The position numbers and the translations under genes are program-made. From positions 988,244 to 1,052,243 of the forward strand of contig CBDAVS010000025.1 in NCBI GenBank assembly GCA_965201085.1: DNA of 64,000 bases, written 5' to 3'. This document shows positions 36,076 to 45,787 of the stretch, in pieces; the stretch's first letter is position 1, and each line of letters starts with the position of its first letter. The stretch comes from JAPOUP01 sp965201085 (lineage in GTDB: Bacteria; Pseudomonadota; Alphaproteobacteria; Rhodobacterales; Rhodobacteraceae). A model generated the notes under the pieces. The model was not told the origin of the DNA and searched no databases. It saw only the letters and a list, made by a program, of their open reading frames with translations.

Positions 36076-38376
36076 CTACTCAGCGGTCAGGAGCGGCGGT
36101 CTCCTCGCCGATATCCTTGGAGCCTGGGCCTCCTCGATCCGAAGATCGATTTTGCCGTCCTTGACGCCGACTTTCACGAAGCCACCCTTGGCGAGCCGAC
36201 CGAAAAGAAGCTCCTCCGCCAGAGGCTTCTTGATCTCTTCCTGAATGGCACGGCCAAGCGGTCGGGCCCCCATCCTGTCGTCATAGCCTTTCTTGGCCAG
36301 CAATTCGGCCGCCGGACGCGTGAGCTCAATCGTGACATTGCGGTCCATGAGCTGCGCTTCCAGCTGGAGCACGAATTTCTCGACCACCTGCAGTATGGTT
36401 TCCCTGCCCAGCGGGGCGAAGCTGATGACCGCATCGAGCCGGTTGCGGAATTCCGGGGTGAATATCCGCTCAATGGCGGCGGTGTCCTCTCCCTCACGGC
36501 GTTCGCGGCCGAATCCGATCGCCTCGCGCGCCTGCTCGGCGGCTCCGGCATTCGTGGTCAGGATCAGGATCACGTTGCGAAAATCCACCTGCCGCCCGTT
36601 ATGGTCGGTGAGTTTACCGTGATCCATTACCTGCAGCAGGATGTTGTAGACGTCCTGATGTGCCTTTTCGATCTCGTCGAGCAGAAGCACGCAATGGGGA
36701 TGCTGGTCCACGCCATCGGTAAGCATGCCACCCTGATCGAACCCGACATAGCCCGGCGGCGCGCCGATCAGGCGGCTGACGGCGTGCCTCTCCATATATT
36801 CCGACATGTCGAAGCGCAGGAGGTTGACACCGAGCGTATCGGCGAGCTGTCTCGCCACCTCGGTCTTTCCGACGCCGGTCGGTCCCGCGAAAAGATAGCT
36901 TCCGATCGGCTTTTCCGGCTCGCGGAGTCCGGCGCGGGCGAGCTTGATCGCCGAGGACAGCGCGTCGATCGCCGGATCCTGGCCGAACACCACCCGCTTG
37001 AGGTTCAGTTCGAGCTCCCGGAGCGTCTCGGCGTCGTCCTTCGAGACGGTCTTCGGCGGAATGCGGGCGATCTTGGCAACGACGGCTTCGATCTCCCGGG
37101 CGCTGATGGTTTTGCGACGTTTCGATTCCGCCAGAAGATGCTGGGCGGCACCCGCCTCGTCAATCACATCGATCGCCTTGTCGGGCAGCTTACGGTCGTG
37201 GATGTAGCGCACCGACAGATCGACCGCCGAACGGATCGCATCCGACGTGTATCTGATGTCGTGGTGTTTTTCGAAATAGGGTTTGAGGCCTCTCAGGATC
37301 TTGACCGAATCATCCGCCGTGGGTTCGTTCACGTCGATCTTCTGAAACCTGCGGCTCAACGCACGGTCCTTTTCGAAATGCTGCCGGAATTCCTTGTAGG
37401 TCGTCGATCCCATACAGCGGAGCTGGCCTCCCTGCAAAGCGGGTTTGAGCAGATTCGAAGCGTCCATGGCGCCACCGGAAGTCGCTCCGGCACCAATGAC
37501 GGTATGTATCTCGTCTATGAACAGAATCGCGTTTTCATGCTGTTCGAGCTCGCTCACGACGGCTTTCAAACGCTCCTCGAAATCCCCTCGGTACCGCGTT
37601 CCCGCCAGAAGCGCTCCCATGTCAAGGGCGTAGATCGTGTCGGAGCTCAGGATCGCGGGCGTTTCCCCCACCGTGATTCTATAGGCGAGACCTTCGGCGA
37701 TGGCGGTCTTGCCCACTCCCGGGTCACCGACCAGCAGGGGATTGTTCTTGCGACGACGGCACAGCACCTGAATGCAACGCTCGACCTCCTGGTCACGCCC
37801 GATAAGCGGATCCACATCCCCCCGGGTTGCCTTGGCGTTCAGATCGACGCAGAATTTGCCCAGGGCGCCTTCGGTCGGTGCACTCTCTTCGACCTCTCCC
37901 GCGCCCGCCAGGGGGCGGGTTTCCCCGTGTGCCGGATCCTTCGCGATACCATGCGCGATGTAGTTCACCGCATCGTAACGGGTCATATCCCGTTCCTGCA
38001 GGAAAGACGCGGCGTTTGAATCCCGCTCGGCGAAAATGGCCACCAATACGTTGGCGCCGGTCACTTCCGAACGACCGGAACTCTGCACATGGATGGCGGC
38101 CCGCTGGATCACGCGCTGAAAGGCCGCTGTCGGCATCGCGTCAGCGCCTTCGGCATTGGTGACGAGCTGCGTCAGTTCCTCGTTGATAAAACGCTCCAGC
38201 GCTCCCCGAAGCTCTTCGAGGTCGACGCCGCAGGCCTGCATCACCTTCGCGGCGCCGGGTTCGTCAATCAAGGCAAGTAGCAGATGCTCCAGCGTAGCCA
38301 GTTCATGACGACGCCTGTTGGCCATCGTCAGCGAGGAATTTATCGCTTTCTCGAGCGATCGCGAGAATGACGGCAC
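36076..38376 (-). CDS. clpA: ATP-dependent Clp protease ATP-binding subunit ClpA
   Basis: 766 residues, typical ClpA length. The N-domain (1-150) is followed by the first AAA+ module with Walker A GDPGVGKTA, and a second with GPTGVGKTE and LLDEIEKAH. The ClpP-docking loop is present (EAIGFGRE). ClpA unfolds substrates, including N-degron proteins delivered by ClpS, and feeds them to ClpP. No clpS is found in the 180 bases upstream, although clpS commonly neighbours clpA. The gene converges with the OmpA-like gene across 125 bases. Confidence 0.96.
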   Translation of the reverse strand: MPSFSRSLEKAINSSLTMANRRRHELATLEHLLLALIDEPGAAKVMQACGVDLEELRGALERFINEELTQLVTNAEGADAMPTAAFQRVIQRAAIHVQSSGRSEVTGANVLVAIFAERDSNAASFLQERDMTRYDAVNYIAHGIAKDPAHGETRPLAGAGEVEESAPTEGALGKFCVDLNAKATRGDVDPLIGRDQEVERCIQVLCRRRKNNPLLVGDPGVGKTAIAEGLAYRITVGETPAILSSDTIYALDMGALLAGTRYRGDFEERLKAVVSELEQHENAILFIDEIHTVIGAGATSGGAMDASNLLKPALQGGQLRCMGSTTYKEFRQHFEKDRALSRRFQKIDVNEPTADDSVKILRGLKPYFEKHHDIRYTSDAIRSAVDLSVRYIHDRKLPDKAIDVIDEAGAAQHLLAESKRRKTISAREIEAVVAKIARIPPKTVSKDDAETLRELELNLKRVVFGQDPAIDALSSAIKLARAGLREPEKPIGSYLFAGPTGVGKTEVARQLADTLGVNLLRFDMSEYMERHAVSRLIGAPPGYVGFDQGGMLTDGVDQHPHCVLLLDEIEKAHQDVYNILLQVMDHGKLTDHNGRQVDFRNVILILTTNAGAAEQAREAIGFGRERREGEDTAAIERIFTPEFRNRLDAVISFAPLGRETILQVVEKFVLQLEAQLMDRNVTIELTRPAAELLAKKGYDDRMGARPLGRAIQEEIKKPLAEELLFGRLAKGGFVKVGVKDGKIDLRIEEAQAPRISARRPPLLTAE

Positions 38377-38556
38377 GTCCTACGCTCCCAATTCGGGTCC
38401 GAACGGATCGAAAATCCGTCGCTGACCCGGTTCCATAACCTCAAAATCAGGTGTTTCGCTTCATGCTTCAAGGTCTTTCTTCATTCAGGCGGTCACATTT
38501 TGGAAATTCGTGATCGGCCAACCGCAAACCGCACGGTGGGACCGGTTCGCGGAGCG

Positions 38557-39324
38557 TCAAAAACTGTCCTTGCGACGCCTGATCTCGGCGAAAACCTCCG
38601 CGTCCGGGCACCCGGACATCCCCATCAATGCCTTCACTTCAGGCAGATTCGCCCGAAGGAAGGGATTCGTCGCCATCTCATCGGCAAGCGTCGACGGTAC
38701 CGTGGGCCTACCTTCTGCACGGGCTGTCTCGATAGACGCCGCACGGGATTTCAGGTCGGGATTGTCCGGCTCCACCGTCAGGGCGAATCTTGCGTTGGCC
38801 GCCGTATATTCATGGCCCGAACAGACAAGCGTTTCGGGGGGGAGCGCCGCCAGCTTTGACAGGCTTGCCCACATCCGTTCGGCGGAACCTTCGAACAGTC
38901 GTCCACACCCCAGTGCCATGAGACTGTCCGCGGTGAATACAGCCTCCACCTCCGGAATGTGGAAAGCGATATGGCCCACGGTATGTCCGGAAACATCATA
39001 GACGTTCACCTCATGTCCGGCGAATTCAAAGCTCTCTCCCTCCGCGACGGCCATGTCGAGCGGGGGCAGGCGTTCCATATCGGCCCGTGCGCCAACGACC
39101 CGCGCGCCCGATTCCTCCCGAAGAGGGCCGACGGCATTGATATGGTCATCGTGGTGATGCGTGATCAGGATGAGCGAAAGCGACCAGCCGCGCCCGGCGA
39201 GCGCCTGCCTTATCGGAGCCGCCTCCGGCGCATCGACGAGTGCCGTCTCACCCGTCTTTGGTGAATGGACAAGAAACGCGTAGTTATCCGTCAGGCACGG
39301 GATCGTCACGATATCGAGGGGCAT
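38557..39324 (-). CDS. gloB: Hydroxyacylglutathione hydrolase (glyoxalase II)
   Basis: 255 residues from ATG 39324 (MPLDIVTIPCLTDNYAFLVH). This start is preferred over the longer open frame because it matches the family N-terminus. The metallo-beta-lactamase zinc motif is THHHDDH (about residue 55). Further ligands lie in SGHTVGH and CSGHEYT. The enzyme hydrolyses S-lactoylglutathione to lactate and glutathione in methylglyoxal detoxification. It is divergent from the methyltransferase gene at 39387. Confidence 0.94.
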   Translation of the reverse strand: MPLDIVTIPCLTDNYAFLVHSPKTGETALVDAPEAAPIRQALAGRGWSLSLILITHHHDDHINAVGPLREESGARVVGARADMERLPPLDMAVAEGESFEFAGHEVNVYDVSGHTVGHIAFHIPEVEAVFTADSLMALGCGRLFEGSAERMWASLSKLAALPPETLVCSGHEYTAANARFALTVEPDNPDLKSRAASIETARAEGRPTVPSTLADEMATNPFLRANLPEVKALMGMSGCPDAEVFAEIRRRKDSF

Positions 39325-39386
39325 GGAGTTTCCTTCCGTATTCGGTATGGTGTCGCAGGTTTTCGCCGATCCAGGGTCCGGTCGCA

Positions 39387-40130
39387 ATGCATCTCGATGT
39401 CCTTGACCTGAGAAACTTCTACTATCGCACCGGACTGGGCCGGGCCGCGAAACGGACGGTCCGCGACCAACTGAAGCGCTTCTGGCCCAGCGCCGAAGGT
39501 GAAACCGTCCTGGGATTCGGTTTCGCGGCACCGCTTCTCCATCCATATCTCGAAAATGCCGCGCGCGTCATCTGCCTGATGCCGGCGCCGCAGGGCGTTA
39601 TGCCCTGGCCAACCGGGAGACAAAACGCAAGCGTCCTCTGCGAAGAGACGCTTTGGCCGCTTTCAGGCGGGCAGGCCGACCGGTTGGTGTTGCTTCATGG
39701 TCTGGAAACCAGTGAAAACCCGACACGCCTGCTGGATGAATGCAACCGCACGCTGGCACCCGGCGGGAGAGCGATGTTCATCGTGCCCAATCGGGCCGGC
39801 CTCTGGGCTCGGCGCGACGGAACGCCGTTCGGCTACGGGCGCCCGTACAGCCTCGGTCAATTGGAGTCCCAGCTTCGACGGCACGCTTTCGTACCCGAGC
39901 GCCGCGCGGGCGTCCTGTTCCAGCCTCCGTCGGGTCGTCCGTTCTGGTTGCGGACAGGACCCTTCCTCGAACGCGCGGGACAGCGCATAACCCGTGGAAT
40001 AGCCGGAGGAGTTCTGATGGTGGAGGCTAGAAAGGACGTATGTGCCGGACATCGCGGGATGACGGAAGCGGCCAGGCGACCGATGCGGATTCTGGAGGGT
40101 ATGGCGATTCCCGGAGCGGAACCGGTATGA
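39387..40130 (+). CDS. SAM-dependent methyltransferase
   Basis: 247 residues from ATG 39387. The SAM-binding region reads GETVLGFGFAAPLLHPY, then DRLVLLHGLETSENPTRLLDECNRTLAPGGRAMFIVPN, the usual class I methyltransferase core. The glycine loop is degenerate (GFGFA). The gene is divergent from gloB with 62 bases between starts, a conserved arrangement in Rhodobacterales. The substrate is unknown. Confidence 0.8.
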   Translation: MHLDVLDLRNFYYRTGLGRAAKRTVRDQLKRFWPSAEGETVLGFGFAAPLLHPYLENAARVICLMPAPQGVMPWPTGRQNASVLCEETLWPLSGGQADRLVLLHGLETSENPTRLLDECNRTLAPGGRAMFIVPNRAGLWARRDGTPFGYGRPYSLGQLESQLRRHAFVPERRAGVLFQPPSGRPFWLRTGPFLERAGQRITRGIAGGVLMVEARKDVCAGHRGMTEAARRPMRILEGMAIPGAEPV

Positions 40131-40603
40131 AGCGGGCAATCTTCGGGTCACGGATGCCGGTCAGGAAGCCCGTGGCTCTGGACAAAACGGGCTGTTCAGT
40201 CACTTATGCACAGTTCACGTATCTTGCGCATTGGGTCGTGGCACCCGCAGATCACCGGACCTGAGGGAAATTTCGTGACGCGACCGTTTCGTTGTGGCGC
40301 ACTGGGTTCCGCACCAAGCCTCAGCACCTTCCATCGCTCTTTCCGATTTCACGTGATGCATCGTCTCGGCCCGGTCCTGGCCGCCGCAGCGACCGAACGG
40401 AATCCGCGATGCAACGAAGTGTTGACGCCTTTGCAACGGAGACCCGACCCGCGTGCTGGAGTATCCCGGCGGCCGAGACAGAGCTTTGGACCATCCGGAA
40501 GGTCGGCGATGGACAGCCTGACTCTGGTGGACCGATAAGCTGGACGACGATCAAATACCGGTGCGACAGGCGTTGGAGGTTCTGGCGCAAATGGTGAATT
40601 GTG
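40131..40603. other. No recognisable gene
   Basis: 473 bases between the methyltransferase stop and the IS30 end. One frame near 40525-40600 (KLDDDQIPVRQALEVLAQMVN) looks protein-like and runs into the IS30 left end. It may be the tail of a gene disrupted by that element, but no family was recognised. Confidence 0.4.
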
Positions 40604-40624
40604 CCCCACTTCCAGTCCGAAGTG

Positions 40625-40685
40625 CAACACCGGCCCGCCTCCGGAGCGAGGGCGTGGCCCGAGCGGAGGAGGCGGGCCGGTGTTG
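40625..40685. repeat. Long perfect hairpin at the IS30 left end
   Basis: CAACACCGGCCCGCCTCC at 40625 pairs exactly with GGAGGCGGGCCGGTGTTG ending at 40685, with a GC-rich loop of about 25 bases. The first arm is part of the IS terminal repeat, so the inverted arm looks like a second, nested copy of the end. Confidence 0.7.
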
Positions 40686-40895
40686 AGGGATTTTCCGGCC
40701 AGGGCCCCGGCTTCCACGTGGAATACGGCGGCTGTCCCTTCGGACCGGAGCGTAACCGGGCCTCCCGGCGGCGGCAAGGCCCCGCGGCGGGAGGTGGCGC
40801 GCCCGTCCGGGCGAGGGAAGGGGTGGCCCGACCGAAACCGGGCGGGCGCGCCTGCGGAATTCCCTCTCCCCCGTCGGCCGACGGGGCGAAGCGCC

Positions 40896-41842
40896 TCAGG
40901 GAGGCCGCGCCCGCGCGAAAGCCTCCGCCGGCGTCAGGTGGCCGGGCGCCTTGCGGGGCGCGCGTTCAGGATGTCCTGGACCCGCTTCACGCGGGCGTCC
41001 GTGACCTGCCGCAGGTCGGTCCCCTTCGGCAGGTACTGGCGCGGCAGCCCGTTGGTGTGCCCGTTCAGGCCCCGCTCCCACGGGTGGTGGGGCGTCGGGA
41101 GGAGGAAGTCTGCCTCCAGCGCCTTCGCCACCTTCGCGTGCCCCGCGAACTCCCCGCCGCTGTCCGCCGTGATCGTGTGGACCCTGGCGCCGAGCCCCTC
41201 GGGAAGGTAGGTCATCGCCCCGCCGACCGCCTCCGCCCTCTTTCCGTCAACCCGTTGGACAGGCGTGAATTCCGGGCATCCGTCAACGGGCGACACCACC
41301 GCACCGCCGTGTCCCCCGCCGATCACCGTGTCCGCTTCCCGGTCGCCGATTCTCGCCTTCGCCCCGCCCTCTTTCGGGCGCTCCGGGATGTCCCTCCAGC
41401 CCGCGTGGCGGCCACCCTGCCGGTCCGGTTTCTTTCCCCGCCGCCGCAGGTGCCCGCAAGGCGTTCCTCCGTCCCCGCCGTCCGCGCGTACGAGGTCGTA
41501 TATCCGCTGACGGCCGACCATGCCGGGGTCCTCCAGCCGGAGACGCCCCGGGACCTGTTCCGGGCTCCAGCCCTCCTCCAGCTTCGCCACGACCTTCGCC
41601 CGGCGCCCCTCCGTCAGCTTCCCCGGGACCGAAGAGGCCCCGCTCCGGCGCTCGGTGGCCTTCCTCCACGCCTGTCCCTGCCGGTATCCCCGCCCGCCGC
41701 CGTTGCGTCGGATCTCCCGCGATATGGTGGCCGGATGGCGGCCCGGCCGCCCGGCGATGGCCCCGTCCGAAAGCCCGCCTTTCCCCGTCGCGTATATCCG
41801 GCATCTTCCGTCGAAGGTCAGATGACGGTAGCCCTCGGGCAT
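40896..41842 (-). pseudogene. IS30-family transposase, defective
   Basis: The frame begins MPEGYRHLTFDGRCRIYATGKG at 41842, with the IS30 helix-turn-helix (HPATISREIRRNG) and catalytic region (DREADTVIGG, HTITADSGGEF). Two defects are visible. The motif that normally reads NEN in the third catalytic block is NGH (ERGLNGHTNGL), losing the catalytic Glu. The frame also breaks near 40945, so the usual RPRKAPGHLTPAEAF tail is in another frame down to 40896. Probably inactive. Confidence 0.8.
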
Positions 41843-42053
41843 GACACTCTCCTATCCTGAGCACAGGGACTGTCGCCGTTATCTGGCCGATTCGCAGGAT
41901 GCCGCACCCGAAACGCGGCTTCCCACCATCAACGGTGTTGCACTTCAGAGCGGAACGGGGGTAGGAAAAGACGAACTTGTGGAGCACGGAACGATCTATG
42001 AGGATATATCGATCAGCAAGAGCGCCAAAATACCTGTTGCACTGGCCGCTTGA

Positions 42054-42309
42054 CGATGCCAGCGCATCCGTTCCAGTCTTTATCCTACGTTTCATGAATT
42101 CTGTGATTGGCTTGTCGAGGCTGGCGGCAAGGTTGAAAGGCGAAAAAGTATCTGGGAAGCCGTTATCGTTATGACTGCGCCAGACGGGCCTAGACAGGTT
42201 GTCGAAGCCGAAGCCACGTTCGATGAAACGCTTGGTCCGAGTTTGCTTGAGCGTCTGGAGTCACGTCTAGGCATTCAATCCCCGTGGCATACAAAGCTCG
42301 AAAACTAGT
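42054..42309 (+). pseudogene. Orphan C-terminal gene fragment
   Basis: One frame without a start reads YPTFHEFCDWLVEAGG, RRKSIWEAVIVMTAPDG, DETLGPSLLERLESR and WHTKLEN before TAG at 42307. The composition is that of a real protein tail. The upstream part is missing, the IS30 copy lying just before it. Family not recognised. Confidence 0.4.
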
Positions 42310-42313
42310 TTCT

Positions 42314-43291
42314 TCACGCCATCAGTCTAGCGCCGGAAGGTAAGCCGTTGCCGGCGATAAGGTCCCTGTATCGCAACCGCTTGCCCCGCATCGCGTCGGC
42401 AGTATGCACCATCTGCGCGATGGTGTCCATAAGCCGCACGTTGTGGCGGCCGCTGAATTCGTTGACATATCTTTGCAGGTGCCTGGGGCTGAACTTGTGG
42501 AAGGTGCCTTTATGGGCGCGCTTCAGCATGGCCCAGAAGGACTCCATGCCGTTGGTGTGGGCCTTGCCCTTGACGTATTCGCCTGCGCTGTGGCTCACGC
42601 TCTCATGACGGCGCCTGATCCCGACATAGGCTCTCGCGTCGTCGGTGTATACCTGTGCCGTCGGATCGGTGCGTTTCTCGACGAAGCCCTGAAGCGTTTT
42701 GGCTTTTGCGTCCTGAACCACATTCGCGGCGACCTGGTTGGTATCCCGGTCCTTCACCCCCACAATCGCCGTCTTGCCGACCGTACCTCGACCCGCGTTC
42801 AGCTTCTTCGACCCGTGCCTGTTCTTTTCCCTGCCACCGAAATAGGCCTCGTCAGCTTCAACCGGACCGGTGAACGGTGGCTCGTCGTCGTCATCCCGCC
42901 GAAACGCTTCCCTGATGCGCTGCAGCATGAACCACGCCGTCTTCTGTGTCACGCCTATGTCCCTGTGCAGCTTCATGGACGACACGCCTTCCAGCGAGGT
43001 CATATGGAGATATATCGCATACACCCACTTGCGGAACGACAGCTTGGAAGCTTCAAGCAAAGTCCCCTTGCGAACGCTGAAATACGACCGGCAGTCCGAA
43101 CACCAGTAAGGCATCTTCGCATGGGAGGCATCGCAGGTCCGGCCGCTTCCGCAGGTCGGGCATACCCTGCCATCCGGCCATATGACGCCTTCCAACCACT
43201 CACGCGCCTTTTCCTCGGTCGGGAACATCTCGACCAGATCGACTATCGTGAGTCCCTTCCTGAACGCTTTCCTCGGTCCCTTGCCACACAT
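42314..43291 (-). CDS. IS1595-family transposase (intact)
   Basis: 325 residues from ATG 43291, chosen for the AAGGAGGG upstream. It has the zinc ribbon CPTCGS...CSDC, VEADEAYFGG and VYTDDARAYVG (two catalytic Asp), HTNGMESFWAMLKRAHKGTFHKFSPRHLQRYVNEF, and the C-terminus NGLPSGARLMA. It is a distant paralogue of the transposases at 2022 and 61111, so probably a different IS1595-family element. I could not define its terminal repeats, and no passenger gene follows it in the same direction. The IS1031-like copy C lies just upstream. Confidence 0.9.
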   Translation of the reverse strand: MCGKGPRKAFRKGLTIVDLVEMFPTEEKAREWLEGVIWPDGRVCPTCGSGRTCDASHAKMPYWCSDCRSYFSVRKGTLLEASKLSFRKWVYAIYLHMTSLEGVSSMKLHRDIGVTQKTAWFMLQRIREAFRRDDDDEPPFTGPVEADEAYFGGREKNRHGSKKLNAGRGTVGKTAIVGVKDRDTNQVAANVVQDAKAKTLQGFVEKRTDPTAQVYTDDARAYVGIRRRHESVSHSAGEYVKGKAHTNGMESFWAMLKRAHKGTFHKFSPRHLQRYVNEFSGRHNVRLMDTIAQMVHTADAMRGKRLRYRDLIAGNGLPSGARLMA

Positions 43292-43395
43292 TCGAATCAC
43301 CCTCCTTCAACTTTCCCCAATGTAAGGAATCGAAGAAGCGTTGTCAACCTTTATATATAATTTTTAAACCTTGCCGTGTACCGGATCCAGCCTTA

Positions 43396-44412
43396 GAGTT
43401 TGAATCATAAGTCACTGATATGATTAAACTATTGTTTTTCATGGAGTTGACGCCCTCGCCACCCGCCTGAGCAGGAACCGGCAGGCGGCCAGCGTTCGTT
43501 CGTGCCTCACTCACACTCGGACCGGTGGCGCGTGATGCCTCACCCCGGATGCCAGCGAGTTCCCGCAGAGGCGCTCATAGTCCTTCGACAGGCGGCGGCA
43601 CCGGCCCATCCAGGCGAAGGTCCGCTCCACCACCCAGCGGCGGTAGGGAACAGTGAACCCTTTGACATTCTTCGGTTTTTCGACGATCCTGATCACGTCC
43701 GGCAACCCCATCCCCCCAGGCCGCTCCCGCGGCTTCGGACCCGGGTGGCCACCGTCGGCGAACGGCCTGCACACCGTGTGCACACCGTGGGCACCGTCTC
43801 CAGCGGCTCCGCGATCAGGTCCGGTGCGCCGTCCCGGTCCTGGATGTCGGCGGTGTGAACCGTCATGACGACCGGTGTGCCGCCGGCGTCCACGATCAGG
43901 TGCCTTTTCCTCCCCTTCACCTTCCTGCCGGCGTGGTGGCCGCGGGGCCCGCCGCTCTCCGTGGTCCTCACCGACCGGCTGTCGACCGGGGCGGCGGTCG
44001 GCTCCGCGGAGCGCCCCGAACACCGCCGCGCGAGGTCCCGGAGACGATGCACGAGACGCTCCAGGAGCCCGCTCCGCCGCCATGCGTGAAAATGGTTCCG
44101 GTCGGTGGAAAACGGTGGATATCCAGAGGGTAACGCGCGCCACTGGCATCCTGTGGACAGGATATACCGGACCGCGCCGGACACCGACCGAAGGTCGACC
44201 TCGCGCGGCCGTCCCATCCTTCCCCGCTTCGGCAGCATCGGCTCAATGATGGTCCATTCGGCGTCGGTCAGATCGTTTTGACTGTGGTCGTCCGGGCGCT
44301 TATGGATCTGTTGGGTGGTCCTGTTCCAGGGCATGGCTCTCTCCGTATCTGGTTGCGTTCACCAACCGGAATGCCACATCCTGCGGGACCACTCAACTTA
44401 TGGAACAAACTC
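43396..44412 (-). mobile_element. IS5-family (IS1031-like) copy C, 1017 bp
   Basis: The ends are GAGTTTGAATCATAAGTC at 43396 and CTTATGGAACAAACTC ending at 44412. TTA borders both sides (43393-43395 and 44413-44415), a TNA duplication. It is longer than copies A and B by 48 bases (a substituted segment near the transposase 3' end) plus an 11-base duplication. Confidence 0.9.
43511..44334 (-). pseudogene. IS1031-like transposase, copy C, frameshifted
   Basis: It starts at 44334 (MPWNRTTQQIHKRPDD) and reads normally to ETVPTVC. There an 11-base tandem duplication (CCGTGTGCACA unit, about 43765-43790) shifts the frame. The remainder (RPFADGGHPGPKPRERP, VVERTFAWMGRCRRL) is in a second frame ending at 43511. 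The C-terminus has the altered GVRHHAPPVR ending also seen in copy D. Confidence 0.88.
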
Positions 44413-44535
44413 TTAGGCTGCCAACCATCTTATGGAAAGGAAAATTGCAGACTGGTCGATACGTCCAATCCTATATCCCGCCTCGCTATGTCTGTCTATT
44501 CGCGCAATCCGTCATCGATCCTGAGCTGCCGCGAC

Positions 44536-44675
44536 CATGTGGATCGGCCGGTCGGTATGTCCGGCATGTTCGGTTGGCAGCGGCAGGGCTGCAATGAGAG
44601 AAGGTCATGTGGATCGGCCGGTCGGTATGTCCGGCATGTTCGGTTGGCAGCGGCAGGGCTGCAATGAGAGAAGGT
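44536..44675 (+). repeat. 70-bp tandem duplication upstream of the MetE-like gene
   Basis: Two exact consecutive copies of a unit starting CATGTGGATCGGCCGGTCGG and ending GCAATGAGAGAAGGT. A third partial CATG at 44676 begins the gene. Each unit carries the ribosome-binding site and an ATG in the same position as the gene's own start. Confidence 0.92.
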
Positions 44676-44676
44676 C

Positions 44677-45787
44677 ATGAACGGATCCACGCCACCGTTT
44701 CGCGCCGATCATGTGGGCAGCCTGCTGCGTCCGGAAAGCGTTGCCAAAGCCCGGAGGATGCATTTCCGGAACGGAGAGATCACTGCGGACGAACTGCGCG
44801 AAGTGGAGGATGCGGCGATCCCGGAGCTCATCCGCATGCAGGAAGATGTCGGGCTGAAGGCAGTGACCGATGGCGAGGCGATCGTTCTGGCACTATGACT
44901 TCATGGGGATGCTGGAGGGATTCGACCTGGTCGAGCGTGATGAAGGCGTACGGTTCGCGGGAATGAGGCTTCGACCGGTATTCCCGACGATAACCGGGCG
45001 TCTTGATTTTCCAGCTGACCATCCAATGCTTGACCATTTCAGGTTCGTTGCGCGACATACGCATGTCGTTCCCAAGATTTCCATCCCGGGGCCGTCCTGT
45101 TGTCACTTCCGGACGGCACCCGAAGACATTTCGCCTCCGGAATACAGGGATCCCGACCTCCTCTTCGCCGAAATCGCCGCAACCTACAGGAAGGCCGTGC
45201 GCGCCTTCTATGAAGCCGGGTGCCGATATCTCCAGATGGATGACATCTTTTTCGCCTATCTGTGTGATCCAAAACACCGCGCCGAAAAGAAATCTCAGGG
45301 CCAGGATCCTGACCGGCTGATTGACCGATACGCATGGATGATGAATGAGGCGATCCGGGACCGGCCCGCCGACCTGTTGATCGGCATGCACCTTTGCCGT
45401 GGCAACTTTCGATCCACGTATGCGGCGGAGGGTGCATACGACCCGGTGGCCGATGCCGTGTTCAACCGGACGGATGTAGACGTCTACTTCATGGAATATG
45501 ACACCGAGCGCGCGGGTGGCTTGGAGCCGCTGCGACTTCTTCCCAGGGGTCGCAAGCGGGTTCTGCCGGGCTTCATCACCACTAAGATGGGTACGCTGGA
45601 GTCACTTGATGATCTGAAAACCAGATTTGATGAAGCCTCGAATTTCGCGGATATTGACCAGCTGGGCATAGCGCCGCAATGCGGCTTTGCTTCAACCGAA
45701 GAGGGCAACAACATCGGTGAAGGCGACCAGCGCCGCAAGCTCGACTTGGTGGTTCGGACAGCGGAAGCTATCTGGGGTGGCGTTTAA
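44677..45787 (+). pseudogene. MetE C-terminal-like (cobalamin-independent methionine synthase family), frameshifted
   Basis: The first frame (44677-44898) reads FRADHVGSLLRPESVAKAR ... DVGLKAVTDGEA. The second (from about 44880 to 45787) resumes RRSFWHYDFMGMLEGF and runs to the end through QMDDIFFAYL, HLCRGN and LGIAPQCGFAS. The family has these as one polypeptide of about 370 residues (TDGE-x-RRSFWH), so one or two bases were lost at about 44880. A zinc-site His/Cys pair (HLCRG, CGF) is preserved. The substrate may not be homocysteine, since short MetE-like proteins are diverse. Confidence 0.8.

Larger units (their letters stand above)
40604..41961 (-). mobile_element. IS30-family element, copy A
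   Basis: The imperfect terminal repeats are the CCCCACTTCCAGTCCGAAGT region at 40604 and the complement of the right end CCCCCGTTCCGCTCTGAAGT (to 41961), both continuing into GCAACACC. The transposase lies on the minus strand. About 300 extra bases, including a perfect 18-bp hairpin, lie between its 3' end and the left terminus. Confidence 0.75.

Noticed and set aside
44870..44900. Programmed frameshift in the MetE-like gene
   Set aside because: There is no slippery heptamer or stimulatory structure and the family is encoded in one frame. A deletion is the simpler explanation.
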